The notes beneath the pieces are model-generated. The model saw nothing but the letters and a program-made list of their open reading frames with translations. It ran no database searches and was not told the DNA's origin. Shown in pieces: positions 45,990 to 54,404 of a DNA stretch of 64,000 nucleotides (the stretch's first letter is position 1; every line of letters begins with the position of its first letter). The DNA comes from Hymenobacter edaphi (lineage in GTDB: Bacteria; Bacteroidota; Bacteroidia; Cytophagales; Hymenobacteraceae): positions 248,001 to 312,000 of the forward strand of contig NZ_QHKM01000002.1 of NCBI RefSeq assembly GCF_003258365.1. The letters are read 5' to 3'. Both the position numbers and the translations under genes were made by a program.

Positions 45990-46208
45990 TTAGAACGTAC
46001 GGCGGAACCAGTTCTTGATGTCGTCGATGGTTTCGCCGGTGCGCTCCTGCAGGCGGCCGAACCACTCGTCCTGGCGGCCTTCCTCGTAGGTCAGGTCGTC
46101 GTCGGTGAGCTGGCCCCACTTCTGCTTGGTCTGGCCCTTGATTTCGTTCCAGTTGCTGCGGGCGCGCAGTTCGGTTGCGTCGTCGATGTTATTGTTGTTC
46201 AGATCCAT
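45990..46208 (-). CDS. CsbD family stress-associated protein
   Basis: The product has 72 residues, hydrophilic and helical. The CsbD pattern is complete: NWNEIKGQTKQKWGQLTDDD, then GRQDEWFGRLQERTG, and a C-terminal DDIKNWFRRTF. These proteins accumulate under general stress in many bacteria; biochemical function is unknown. The Trp-containing ends are as expected. Its terminator lies 30 bp downstream. Confidence 0.92.
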   Translation of the reverse strand: MDLNNNNIDDATELRARSNWNEIKGQTKQKWGQLTDDDLTYEEGRQDEWFGRLQERTGETIDDIKNWFRRTF

Positions 46209-46289
46209 GGTTGGTGTGGTGTTTTGGGGTGAGGAAAGATGGTAGCCGGTGTACGCAATGGTCGAGCTGGGGGTTGTGGCCGGCCGGGC

Positions 46290-46898
46290 TCAGCCCCCGA
46301 AGCTGATGCCCCCGCTGAATAGGGCAACCAGGGCCACGGTCACGGCCACCATTGCCGTAGTGGCACCCACGCCCCAGCCCACCAGCGCCCGGCTCACCTT
46401 TTTGTTGCTGGCCTTGCGCACGTAGCCGCGCTGGTAGTCGGCGTCGCGCAGCAGCTGGGGCCGCGGGGCACTGGCCCGGATTCGTTCCGGGCTCGGCCCG
46501 ACGGCCCCCAGCACCGCCACGCCGCCCAGCGGCAGCAGCACGGCCGGGTTGGCGGTGACGATAAACGCCGGCGGCGTGACAAAGCCCGCCCCGAAGCTGC
46601 CCCAGAAGATGGCCCTCGACGGGCGAAAATGCCGCTTGGCGTCGGCGCGGCCCCGCTGCTCCCGCGCCGCTGCCGATAACCGCTGCAGGGCTGCCAGGGC
46701 GGTGTCGGGGGCGCTCAGGGCCACCCGCGGCGTATCGGGTAAAGCCGCCGCGGCGACCAACGCCGCGGGCGGCGACGGGACGGCGGCGGCCGGCAGCGCC
46801 GCGACGACGGACGTTGCCGTGACGGTAGAATCGGGGGGGGCTTGGGCGCCGGCCAGCAGCGGCAGGCTCAGCAGCAGGAAGGAAAGCCGAAGATGCAT
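46290..46898 (-). CDS. Secreted or membrane protein of unknown function
   Basis: The product has 202 residues from the ATG at 46898. It has a signal peptide (MHLRLSFLLLSLPLLAGAQA), an Ala/Pro/Thr-rich disordered stretch to about residue 75, a basic patch (REQRGRADAKRHFRPSR), a hydrophobic pair (about 110-145, FWGSFGAGFVTPPAFIV and AVLLPLGGVAVLGAVG), a charged part (DADYQRGYVRKASNKKVSRA), and a last hydrophobic segment (GVGATTAMVAVTVALVALFS). I recognise the general layout of small Hymenobacter membrane proteins but no domain. Confidence 0.68.
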   Translation of the reverse strand: MHLRLSFLLLSLPLLAGAQAPPDSTVTATSVVAALPAAAVPSPPAALVAAAALPDTPRVALSAPDTALAALQRLSAAAREQRGRADAKRHFRPSRAIFWGSFGAGFVTPPAFIVTANPAVLLPLGGVAVLGAVGPSPERIRASAPRPQLLRDADYQRGYVRKASNKKVSRALVGWGVGATTAMVAVTVALVALFSGGISFGG

Positions 46899-47105
46899 GG
46901 ATACGGGAGGGCTGATTACCATTGGGAAGCTACCGGGGCCGGAGCGGCTTCGGGCGCCGAAATGCCCGGTAGTCTGACTTTTCAGCAAAGTGTTTTTTCG
47001 TACTGAATGGTTGTCTGGCTCACATTTATATGTGGTGGCAGGGACATCAGGTTTTTTCGCCCCGCTTGCCTTCGGGCGGCCGCAATGCCGTAGTTTGGCA
47101 GTGTC

Positions 47106-48659
47106 ATGGACGACTTACGCACCACCCTCGCCACCTTCTCGCCCGACGACCGGAAGGAATTCCTGCGCTTTCTGCAGCGTCAGCGCCGCAAAGAGAAGGG
47201 CCGCAAAGACGCGCAGCTCTGCGAACTGCTCTGGCACAAGCAGGAGTACAGCACCGCCGAGCTGCTGGCCAAGCTCTACCCACCCGCCGAGCCCAACGCC
47301 ACCGCCTACTACGCCCTGCGCAAGCGTCTGCTGCGGCAAGTCACCGATTTCCTGCTCCTGAAGCAACGCGACCAGGACCTGACGGCCGCCAGCACCGTGC
47401 GCGGGCAGCTCAGTCTGGCCCAGTACCTCTTCGACGCGGGCATTCCGCGCCTGGCCTGGGCCACCCTGCGCAAGGCCGAAAAGCTGGCCAGCCAGAACGA
47501 GCAATACGAGCTGCTCAACACGGTGTACAACCTGCAGATCGAGCACGCCCACGGGGAGCACGCCGAGCCGCTGGAGGAAATCATCCGGCGCCGCAACCGC
47601 AACAAGCCCGCCGCCGAGGAAGAGGAGCGCGCCGCCATTGCCTACAGCCTGATGCGCGCCCGCCTGCGCCAGGCCCGCACCCAGGGCCGCTCGGGCGGCG
47701 TGGTGGCCTTCGACCAGATCATGCACGATATCCTGCGCGAGTACGACCTGCAGGACGCTTTCGGCCGCCGCCCCTCGCTGCTCTACCGCCTGCTCTCCAT
47801 TGCCCGCTCGGCCATGCTGGTGCGCCGCGACTTCGCCTCCTTCGAGCCCTTCGTGCGGCGCTGCTACCACCTGATGGAGAAACGCCACGGCTTCCAGCCC
47901 GCCCACCGCGAGTACCAGCTCGGCCTGCTCTACATGATTGCCCACGCGCAGTACCGCAACCGTCGCTTCCCCGAGTCGGTGGAGTCGCTGCAGCAGCTGC
48001 GCGGCCTCATCGAAAGCGGCCCGCGCAGCCACTACAACGAGTTTTACCCCCGCTACATCTTCCTGCTGGCCGCCAACCTGGCCTTCCTGCGCCGCAACGC
48101 CGAGAGCATTCAGCTGGTGGAGGAGCTGCTGCGCACCCACGCCCTTACCCCCCGCGACCAGCTCACCGCCCGCCTCGGCCTGGGCTTCCATTACTTCGCC
48201 GAGGGCCAGTACCAGCGCACGGCCCACACCCTGCTCACCATCGGCCGCTCCGACCACTGGTGCGAGGAAACCATGGGCGTGGAGTGGCTGCTCAATAAAA
48301 ACCTGGGCGAGCTGCTGACCCAGCTGGAAATGGGCAACCCCGACGTGGCCACCCACCGCCTGCGCGCCGTGGAGCGCCTCGTGCGCGACCGGTTCGGGCC
48401 CGACGGCGGCGCCTACCGCTACGTGCTCAGCTACCTGGCCCTGGTGCGCGACATCCTCGACGACCCGGCCGTGGCCAGCCGCCCGGCCTTTGCCGCCCGC
48501 GTGGCCGAAATGCCGCGCTTCCTGCCCCTGGAGCGCGAAGACCTGCAGGCGCTAAGCTTCTACGCCTGGCTGCGCGCCCGCATGATGGGCCGCCCCTACT
48601 ACGACGTGCTGATGGAGCTGACCGCGGCCCAGCCGCCCGCCCTGCCGGTGTCCGCCTAA
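47106..48659 (+). CDS. TPR-like alpha-helical protein of unknown function
   Basis: The product has 517 residues, soluble and nearly all helical. It begins with a basic helix (DDRKEFLRFLQRQRRKEKGRK), then repeated helical pairs such as LAQYLFDAGIPRLAWATLRK, YELLNTVYNLQIEHAHGEH, YIFLLAANLAFLRRNAESIQ and LGLGFHYFAEGQYQRTAHTL, which resemble degenerate TPRs. No catalytic motif. I have the impression of a protein that is conserved across Cytophagales without a name. A near -7 box (TAGTTTGG) lies 12 bp before the ATG. It is followed by a strong terminator, so it is a single-gene unit. Confidence 0.8.
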   Translation: MDDLRTTLATFSPDDRKEFLRFLQRQRRKEKGRKDAQLCELLWHKQEYSTAELLAKLYPPAEPNATAYYALRKRLLRQVTDFLLLKQRDQDLTAASTVRGQLSLAQYLFDAGIPRLAWATLRKAEKLASQNEQYELLNTVYNLQIEHAHGEHAEPLEEIIRRRNRNKPAAEEEERAAIAYSLMRARLRQARTQGRSGGVVAFDQIMHDILREYDLQDAFGRRPSLLYRLLSIARSAMLVRRDFASFEPFVRRCYHLMEKRHGFQPAHREYQLGLLYMIAHAQYRNRRFPESVESLQQLRGLIESGPRSHYNEFYPRYIFLLAANLAFLRRNAESIQLVEELLRTHALTPRDQLTARLGLGFHYFAEGQYQRTAHTLLTIGRSDHWCEETMGVEWLLNKNLGELLTQLEMGNPDVATHRLRAVERLVRDRFGPDGGAYRYVLSYLALVRDILDDPAVASRPAFAARVAEMPRFLPLEREDLQALSFYAWLRARMMGRPYYDVLMELTAAQPPALPVSA

Positions 48660-48661
48660 CG

Positions 48662-48699
48662 AAAAAAGCCCGCTCCTGATTCAGGAGCGGGCTTTTTTT
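48662..48699 (+). terminator. Rho-independent terminator
   Basis: AAAAAAGCCCGCTCCTGA pairs with TCAGGAGCGGGCTTTTTT, 2 bp after the TPR-like gene stop; its T-rich flanks serve both strands. Confidence 0.92.
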
Positions 48700-48719
48700 G
48701 GGAGCTGATGCGCGGCAGG

Positions 48720-49010
48720 CTACTGCTTCGGCGTCTCTTCCACCACGCCGTTGGCGGGCTGGTTTTTCACCACGGCCGTGTCGCCTTTCTCGGGGGTAGC
48801 CACGTCGTTGGCGCCTTCCTTGATTTCGGCAGCGGCGTTGTCAGCAGCACCTTCCACGGCGTTGCCGGCGGCGTCTACGTTGGCAGCGGCATCGTTGGTA
48901 GCGCTTTCAGCGGTAGCTTCGGCGTTGTCCTGGGTTTTTTCGCTGCACGAAGTGGTAGCAAAGGCGGCGAAAGCGGCTACGGCCAGCAGGGTCTTGAAGG
49001 TCATTTTCAT
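48720..49010 (-). CDS. Small Ala/Asn/Glu-rich lipoprotein
   Basis: The product has 96 residues. The lipobox FAAFATTSC places the acylated Cys at position 22. The mature chain is an acidic amphipathic low-complexity sequence (DNAEATAESATNDAAANVDA, AADNAAAEIKEGANDV) predicted as a long helix or coiled coil, resembling the Ala-rich YtxH/Lpp-like spacers of envelopes. No specific family is assigned. It shares a bidirectional terminator with the convergent TPR-like gene. Confidence 0.78.
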   Translation of the reverse strand: MKMTFKTLLAVAAFAAFATTSCSEKTQDNAEATAESATNDAAANVDAAGNAVEGAADNAAAEIKEGANDVATPEKGDTAVVKNQPANGVVEETPKQ

Positions 49011-49143
49011 GGTTGTAGGTTGTTTTGGTGGATTGGATGGTGCTTAATGCCGCCGCCCGGCAGAAGGTAACCCAAGCCGCCAACGGCGCCGCCGCGCACT
49101 GCGTACAACCCCGGTTCCGCCACCGGCCACTTTCCTCTGCTCA

Positions 49144-49572
49144 ATGCGCGCCCTTTTTTCCTGCCCGTTGATGTTCCTGCTGCTCAGCCTAAGCATCGGC
49201 AGCGCCCGGGCCCAGGCCGACGACGGCTTTCTGCGCCGCAACGGCACCACGTACCTCGTGCGGCACGGCCAGCTGCGCCCGCTCACCCGCGAAATTCACC
49301 TGCCCAACGGCCGCACTGTCACCCCGGAGGGCTTCGTGCTCGGCGCCGACGGTGGCCGCCGCCAGCTGGCCGAGGGCCAGGGCTGCGACCTGCGCGGCAA
49401 CCCCGTCGGGAGCCGGCAGCAGCCCGACGGCCGCTGGGCGCTGGCAGCCCCGGTGGCCGCCCGCCCGGTGGGGCACGCGGCCTACGCGCCGGCGCGCCGG
49501 GTGCCGCCGGGCCAGCTCAAGAAGTGGTGGAAGCAGCTCGGCAAAAAACACGGGCGCAAGCACGACGACTGA
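49144..49572 (+). CDS. Secreted DUF6799-like protein
   Basis: The product has 142 residues with a signal peptide (FLLLSLSIGSARAQA). The mature region contains short beta-hairpin units: DGFLRRNGTTYLVRHGQLRP, ...NGRTVTPEGFVLGADGGRR, LAEGQGCDLRGN. This is the pattern I associate with DUF6799 (DG...NG...HG...L...). A His/Arg/Lys-rich tail follows (KKWWKQLGKKHGRKHDD), which could contact anionic surfaces or metal. Expressed from a short region shared with the divergent lipoprotein gene. Confidence 0.72.
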   Translation: MRALFSCPLMFLLLSLSIGSARAQADDGFLRRNGTTYLVRHGQLRPLTREIHLPNGRTVTPEGFVLGADGGRRQLAEGQGCDLRGNPVGSRQQPDGRWALAAPVAARPVGHAAYAPARRVPPGQLKKWWKQLGKKHGRKHDD

Positions 49573-49595
49573 CCCCAGCCCCGGACCCTGCCGCG

Positions 49596-51635
49596 CTATT
49601 CGGCTATTTCTTCCCCCTCGCCGTCGATGACGAAGCGGCGGCCGTTCTGCTGCACCCGGGCCCGGCCGTCGGCGAAATCCGTGGCCTGCTCGTAGCGGCC
49701 GAACGTGGCGGCCTGCGTCGTGTCGGCCAGCTGGCCGGGGCTGATAAAGGTGTAGGCGCCGCCGGTGCGCACGCGGGCCAGCCCGTCGCGAAAGGGGTAG
49801 GCTTCCTGAAACACCCGCGGATGCGCGGGCACGCCGGCATCGGGGCCGCTGATGTAAAACCAGCCGCGCTGGTCGAGCACCGGCGCGTAGCCCTCGGCAA
49901 AGTCGTAGGCATTATAGAAATAGTGGCTGAACTCGCGCCCGTCCGCGTCGACGAAGGTGTACAGGTCGCCGATGCGCACGCGGGCGTAGCCGTCGGCGTA
50001 GCTGTTCATGGCATCGTAAGCCGGGGGCACCACCTCCTGCCCGTCGGCCGTCACGGCCCCGAAGGCGCCGTCGCGCTCCACCACCGCCCGCTCGTCCTGA
50101 AACGGCTGCACCGAGGCGTACTGCGCCGGCACCACCGGCTCGCCGCGCCGCGCGAAGCCCCAGCGCCCGTCGGCCTGGTACGGCTCGGGCGGTGGCCCCT
50201 TAAACACCTGCGTGCCCAGCCACAGCATCAGGCCCAGCCCCAGCCCGCCGCCCAGCGCCAGCCACAGCCAGTGGTCGGAGGCGGGCAGGTGCCGCCGCAC
50301 CGGCCCGAGCAAGGGCCGCGCCACGCTACGCACCCAGTGCAGCCCGCCACGCAGCCGTTCCCCCAGCGCCGGCTCAGTCGCCGGGCGAGTAGGAGGGGGG
50401 CCGACGGGCGGTACCGCTGCGGCCGGCGCAGGAGCCGGCCGTGGGTTTGCCGGCGGCGAAGCCGCGGCTGCCGCCACCGTGGCCGCCGCGGCGGGTCTGG
50501 TCGTCGGTTCGGGTTCCGCAGCGCGGGCCGGATTCGGCGGTGGAGCGCTCGGACTGGCTGCCGGGGCGGCTGCGGGGGCCTGGAGCCGCTGAATCAGCTG
50601 TTCCAGCGCGTTGATTTTCGCGTCGAGGTCCTGGTTGCGGCGCTGCCACTCGGCCTGGGCGGTCTGCAGGCGGGCGTCTTCGGCGGCCTGGGCCCGGCTT
50701 TCGGCGGCCAGACGGGCTTGCAGCTCGGCCGCGTTGGGGGCGGCCTGCTGCTGGGCCTGGGTTAGCTCGGCGCGCAGCTGGGCCATGCTTTGCTCACGGG
50801 CCGCTTCCCGGGCTTCGATGGCCTGCAGCTGCTCGTTCAGCTGGCGCTGCAGGGCGGCCTGCTGCTCTTCCAGCGCGTGCTTCTGGTCTTCGCTGCGGGC
50901 GGCCAGGGCGTAGGTGTCGGGCGGCAGCTCGTCCACGTCTTCGGCTCCGAGCCAGCGCCAGAGCTGCCGGGCGGTGTTGTGCACCACCGAGCCCAGCGTG
51001 GCCGACGTTTCGTCATCGGCGCCCGAAAGTGCGGGCGCCGGGCCGGCCAGCACGTCGGGCAGGACCGTGGCCAGATGCTGAATGTCGGCCGCGGTCAGCT
51101 CGATTTCGGGCGTGGCCAGCTGGGCCAGGCGGCGGGGCAGGCGGGCCAGCTCGGGCAGCAGCTGCAGCTGCCGGGCCTCGGGCGCGGCGGCCATGCTGGC
51201 TTCCACGTCGGGCCCGAAGCGCAGCGGACCGTTGGTCAGCCACAGGCCCGTCACGAAGCGCGGGTTTACCGCCTCCGGCGGGAGCATGGGTTCCAGGAAG
51301 GCCAGCACGTCCGGGCTTAGCTGCGCGAAGGACTGGTAAGGGTTGAGGGCTCGGTCGGGCAGCACAACGGGCGTGCCGGCCAGCGTCCAGGGCTGCGCGG
51401 TGAACGAGGAAATGCGCAGCTCGCCGCCCGCGCCGGGGTGCAGCAGCAGCAGGGTGAGGCTGTGCGGGCGCACCAGCACGGCATCGGCCACGCGGCCATC
51501 GGGCAGCGGCAGCGGGCCGGCCAGCAGCGCCGGGGCATCGGCGGGCAGGCCGCTGCGCAGCGCCTCGCGGACGGCTTCGAAGAGGTGCTGCCGGGCCGGG
51601 TCGGAAAAAGCAGTGGGCTGAAAAACGTGCAGCAT
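49596..51635 (-). CDS. Membrane protein with coiled coil, single TM segment and C-terminal WG repeats
   Basis: The product has 679 residues from the ATG at 51635; a TTG nine bases upstream is possible. Residues 1-200 form a globular alpha/beta domain of unknown type. About 245-350 is a coiled coil rich in Gln, Ala and Glu (HALEEQQAALQRQLNEQL, AQLRAELTQAQQQAA). An Ala/Pro-rich linker follows, then one membrane helix (WLWLALGGGLGLGLMLWLG, about 462-480). The C-terminus has WG-type repeats: YQADGRWGFARRGEPVVPAQ, ERDGAFGAVTADGQEVVPPA, IGDLYTFVDADGREF, QRGWFYISGPD, and GRRFVIDGEGEE. WG repeats usually mediate binding at the cell surface or periplasm. Function unknown. Confidence 0.8.
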   Translation of the reverse strand: MLHVFQPTAFSDPARQHLFEAVREALRSGLPADAPALLAGPLPLPDGRVADAVLVRPHSLTLLLLHPGAGGELRISSFTAQPWTLAGTPVVLPDRALNPYQSFAQLSPDVLAFLEPMLPPEAVNPRFVTGLWLTNGPLRFGPDVEASMAAAPEARQLQLLPELARLPRRLAQLATPEIELTAADIQHLATVLPDVLAGPAPALSGADDETSATLGSVVHNTARQLWRWLGAEDVDELPPDTYALAARSEDQKHALEEQQAALQRQLNEQLQAIEAREAAREQSMAQLRAELTQAQQQAAPNAAELQARLAAESRAQAAEDARLQTAQAEWQRRNQDLDAKINALEQLIQRLQAPAAAPAASPSAPPPNPARAAEPEPTTRPAAAATVAAAAASPPANPRPAPAPAAAVPPVGPPPTRPATEPALGERLRGGLHWVRSVARPLLGPVRRHLPASDHWLWLALGGGLGLGLMLWLGTQVFKGPPPEPYQADGRWGFARRGEPVVPAQYASVQPFQDERAVVERDGAFGAVTADGQEVVPPAYDAMNSYADGYARVRIGDLYTFVDADGREFSHYFYNAYDFAEGYAPVLDQRGWFYISGPDAGVPAHPRVFQEAYPFRDGLARVRTGGAYTFISPGQLADTTQAATFGRYEQATDFADGRARVQQNGRRFVIDGEGEEIAE

Positions 51636-51776
51636 GGGCAGCAAAGCGAGTGGATGGCTCCGCCGCGCACCACCGTGGTACGGGCCGGGGCCGCCGCCCT
51701 CAACTTTTTGGAATCAGGCCAAGTATACGCAAGCAGCTCCCGCGCTTGTTCGCCTGACTTTTCACAACCTCGCCTC

Positions 51777-52178
51777 ATGGATTCGCTAACGCCCACTCCC
51801 GCCCACACGCCCGATTTTCAGGTTCCGCTGGAAGTAACTGACGGTCAGCACTCGGCCCTCATCGACGACACGCTGGCCCTGCTCAGCGACGGGGCGCCCA
51901 CCCAGGCCAATCAGTACGGGCTGACCGAAATTGACCGGTGGGCCGAGGTGCTGCGCGCCAGCGAAAAGCCTGGCCTGGCCAAAATCATCCGGGAGCTGCA
52001 GAGCCTGCGCGAGCAGCTGACCAGCAATGACGCCGACCCGCACGCCGTGGCCGAAACCCTGGCCACGTTGGGCGCCGAAACCGGCAAAGTGGCCGACGAA
52101 GCCTCGGCCGGCTACGGCCCGCCGCTGGCCCAGCTCGGCAAGCTGCTCATCAAGCTCGGCTCTTCGCTTTCGCGCTAA
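51777..52178 (+). CDS. Hypothetical helical protein
   Basis: The product has 133 residues from the ATG at 51777, where the hydrophilic conserved-looking region starts; longer versions overlap the divergent gene. It has no signal peptide, and is mostly helical with the segments NQYGLTEIDRWAEVLRASE, KIIRELQSLREQLTSND and YGPPLAQLGKLLIKLGSSLS. There are no cysteines. I do not recognise the family. It lies divergent to the WG-repeat gene and 92 bp before the next plus-strand gene, which has its own promoter. Confidence 0.68.
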   Translation: MDSLTPTPAHTPDFQVPLEVTDGQHSALIDDTLALLSDGAPTQANQYGLTEIDRWAEVLRASEKPGLAKIIRELQSLREQLTSNDADPHAVAETLATLGAETGKVADEASAGYGPPLAQLGKLLIKLGSSLSR

Positions 52179-52256
52179 GCCCAAACCCCGCGGCCCCGCC
52201 GCCGGTTATACGCTGCCCGCCGCACCGAACGTACTGTTTGGCTGCGGCGGGCAGCG

Positions 52257-52264
52257 TATTTTTG
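52257..52264 (+). promoter_or_regulatory. Bacteroidota promoter, TTTG at 52237 and TATTTTTG at 52257
   Basis: Both boxes are exact, spaced by 16 nt. The -7 box ends 6 nt before the ATG at 52271, giving a leader of about 3 nt. Confidence 0.72.
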
Positions 52265-52270
52265 CACCTT

Positions 52271-53281
52271 ATGGCAGCTCTTTCCTCGCCCGACCTCACG
52301 CTCTACGACCCCTTCGCCCGCATGCAGCTGGTGGCCCCGGCCTGCTTTCTGTGCGGCACCCCCGTCGACCCGGCCCGCGACAACGTGCCGGTGTTTGCCC
52401 CTTGGCTTACCCAGCGCTACCAGCTGGCCGACAAGGAAATCCGCCTGCTCGACCAGAGCACCAGCACCTTTCGGGAGCTGACGATTCCGTGCTGCCCGCG
52501 CTGCCACCACGCGCACGTCGACGCGCTGGAAGCCCGCGTCGAGGCTGCTACTGCCGAAGACCCCGCCGGCCTGCGGGAGCTGGACGAGCAGACGCTGTTT
52601 TTGTGGCTGGGCAAGATGTTCTACGGCATCTTCGTCAACGAGCTGGCCCGGGAGCAGGAGCCGCTGATCAAGCCGCGCTACCCGCTGGCCGAAAACCGCA
52701 CGCTGTTCAGCCGCTTCCGCTCGTTTTTCCAGGTGCTGCAGGCCCTGCGCGTGCCCATGCACTACGACGACTTCGTGCCCGGCTCCCTGTTCATTCTCGA
52801 CGTCGACCTCGGCCCCGACGAGCCCGCCTTCGCCTACGAAGACGACCTGGCTACCATGGTGTTCAGCGTCCGGCTGGGCCGAGTGGTGGTCATCGGCTGC
52901 CTGCTCGACAACGACATGCTGCGCCACGTGATGCAGCGCGTGTACGACGACGCCCTCAGCCGCCCCCTGCACCCGGTGCAACTAGCTGAATTCAAGGCCC
53001 GCGTGTACTACGGGGCCTACCTGCTCAGCGCCATTCCCGAGTTCTTCCCGCGCCCCGTCAAGCCCGGCGACACGGTGCTGGTGATGGATACCTTTCTCGA
53101 CGACGTGACCGGCTCGGTCTTCAGCCCCTGGGACAACATGGCCTACGCCCAGACGCTGGAAGAGCTGTGGCTGCCCTGGCAGATCAGCTTGCGCGACATC
53201 CTGCAGAACCCGCGCGAGCCGCTCAGCTACCTCTACGACGCCGACGGCCAGCCCCGTACGCTGACTACCTTCCCGCTATAG
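52271..53281 (+). CDS. Cytoplasmic protein with a CxxC...CxxC zinc-ribbon-like N-terminus
   Basis: The product has 336 residues, no signal peptide. The first 90 residues hold ACFLCGTPV and IPCCPRCHHAHVDALE; the two CxxC pairs and adjacent His residues look like a structural zinc site similar to HNH/zinc-ribbon proteins. The rest is alpha/beta with LFILDVDLGPDEPAFAYEDD, MVFSVRLGRVVVIGCLLDND and TVLVMDTFLDDVTGSVFSPW; no nuclease HNH pair is present. I cannot name it. Its promoter is one of the clearest in the window and nearly overlaps the start codon. Confidence 0.75.
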   Translation: MAALSSPDLTLYDPFARMQLVAPACFLCGTPVDPARDNVPVFAPWLTQRYQLADKEIRLLDQSTSTFRELTIPCCPRCHHAHVDALEARVEAATAEDPAGLRELDEQTLFLWLGKMFYGIFVNELAREQEPLIKPRYPLAENRTLFSRFRSFFQVLQALRVPMHYDDFVPGSLFILDVDLGPDEPAFAYEDDLATMVFSVRLGRVVVIGCLLDNDMLRHVMQRVYDDALSRPLHPVQLAEFKARVYYGAYLLSAIPEFFPRPVKPGDTVLVMDTFLDDVTGSVFSPWDNMAYAQTLEELWLPWQISLRDILQNPREPLSYLYDADGQPRTLTTFPL

Positions 53282-53296
53282 GCAAATTAATGCCAA

Positions 53297-53348
53297 AACC
53301 AACAAGGGCCTTCCTCCGCGAACGATGCGCGGAAGAAGGCCCTGTTTT
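53297..53348. terminator. Stem-loop between convergent genes
   Basis: CAACAAGGGCCTTCCTCCGCG pairs with CGCGGAAGAAGGCCCTGTTTTG with one bulge, followed by TTTT and TTG on the plus strand. Confidence 0.78.
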
Positions 53349-53492
53349 GTTGCGGTTAGCTCGTAAAAAACGGACTATGAGCTTGCGGCAAGGTGGTACT
53401 TTCCGCTACCAGAGGTAGCGAAAGGTCACGCGCCAACGGGCAGCGGCTGCGTAGCGGCTGGCTGGTCAGCGAAGAAAGAAAAGCTAGGCTGC

Positions 53493-54023
53493 TTAACCGG
53501 CCTGCCACTCCGGCTGGGGAGCGGGGCGGGCGGGTACCGGCGTCAGGCGCACGTTGTGCCACATATCGGACAAGTGCGCTTCTTTAGCTCCCACGAGCAC
53601 GTCGAAGCAGTGCTTGTGGCGCCGGGCCATGGTATCGTGGATAATGTATACGCCGTCGAGCTGCGGCGAAATGCCGCTTATACGCACCGAGTCGCCGTAA
53701 TTGAAGGGGCCGCCCCAGTGTTTCAGCAGGTCGCGCGAAAGGGCGGCCCAGCGGCTTTTGTGGGTTTGATGGGGCGAAATGCGGGAGTTGTCGGCCGTGA
53801 CGAACGGTTCGTCATCGGTTTGCCCGGCTACGGCCATATAAACGGTGGCCGTTACGTGGTAAGTCGGTAGCTTTTTGGGTGGATGATAAGCTACCGCCTG
53901 GGGGGCTGGCGCGGGCTTCACTGCGGCCACACGCGGCGCCAGGTGCGCGGTGGGCAAGTGCCGGGGAACGGAAGGAGTGGGGGTGGGCAGGAACAGGTAC
54001 AGCAGAAACAGCGCTATAGACAT
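53493..54023 (-). CDS. 3D/RlpA-like double-psi beta-barrel protein
   Basis: The product has 176 residues with an N-terminal signal or membrane helix (MSIALFLLYLFLPTPTP), a Pro-rich spacer, and a C-terminal barrel: VTATVYMAVAGQTDDEPFVT, ADNSRISPHQTHKSRWAALS, GDSVRISGIS, DGVYIIHDTMARRHKHCFDV. The order TA..Y, A..RWAALSRDLL, G..I.I, DTM..... is that of 3D domains, related to lytic transglycosylases and RlpA, but the Asp triad that gives the 3D domain its name is only partly visible. A periplasmic peptidoglycan-associated role is likely. The gene is divergent to a 381-bp AT-rich region. Confidence 0.78.
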   Translation of the reverse strand: MSIALFLLYLFLPTPTPSVPRHLPTAHLAPRVAAVKPAPAPQAVAYHPPKKLPTYHVTATVYMAVAGQTDDEPFVTADNSRISPHQTHKSRWAALSRDLLKHWGGPFNYGDSVRISGISPQLDGVYIIHDTMARRHKHCFDVLVGAKEAHLSDMWHNVRLTPVPARPAPQPEWQAG

Positions 54024-54404
54024 GACGTTTGGGTTCGTGCACGCCCTCTTTCACCTGGGGCGGTTAAGGTCCGGCCGTCACGCGGTCGGGAATCATATGA
54101 ATGAAGGAGGCCCGAATGGACCTGACTTACCGGGGTCAGAGTTGGTTAAGGTAGCTAATTACTGTTTTTAAGCAATAGTTTTTATGGTATAAATTATATA
54201 AAAGCCGTTTTGGCGCAGCCAGCGAGCAAAAAGAAGTCGTTAAACGGCCGGTCAACCGAAAGGTTAGTGACGAGCTATCCGAGCAGGCAGAAGGGCGCAA
54301 ACCTTCGTCCAACGTGGCACTAAAACGTCCGTAGTAATGGGCGCTGCTGGCCCGACCGGGCCGCGGCCAAGCTACTTTCTACCAGAACCAAACACCGCTT
54401 GCTT
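54024..54404. other. 381-bp intergenic region with an AT-rich core
   Basis: No gene is seen. Positions about 54150-54205 are AT-rich (CTAATTACTGTTTTTAAGC, GGTATAAATTATATAAAAG), unlike the rest. It is the upstream region of the Yellow/MRJP-like gene and the 3D protein gene; no exact TAnnTTTG box was found close to either start. Confidence 0.5.

Noticed and set aside
53493-54023. The 3D/RlpA-like protein as a lytic transglycosylase
   Set aside because: Only the double-psi barrel part is visible and the catalytic residues cannot be placed with confidence.
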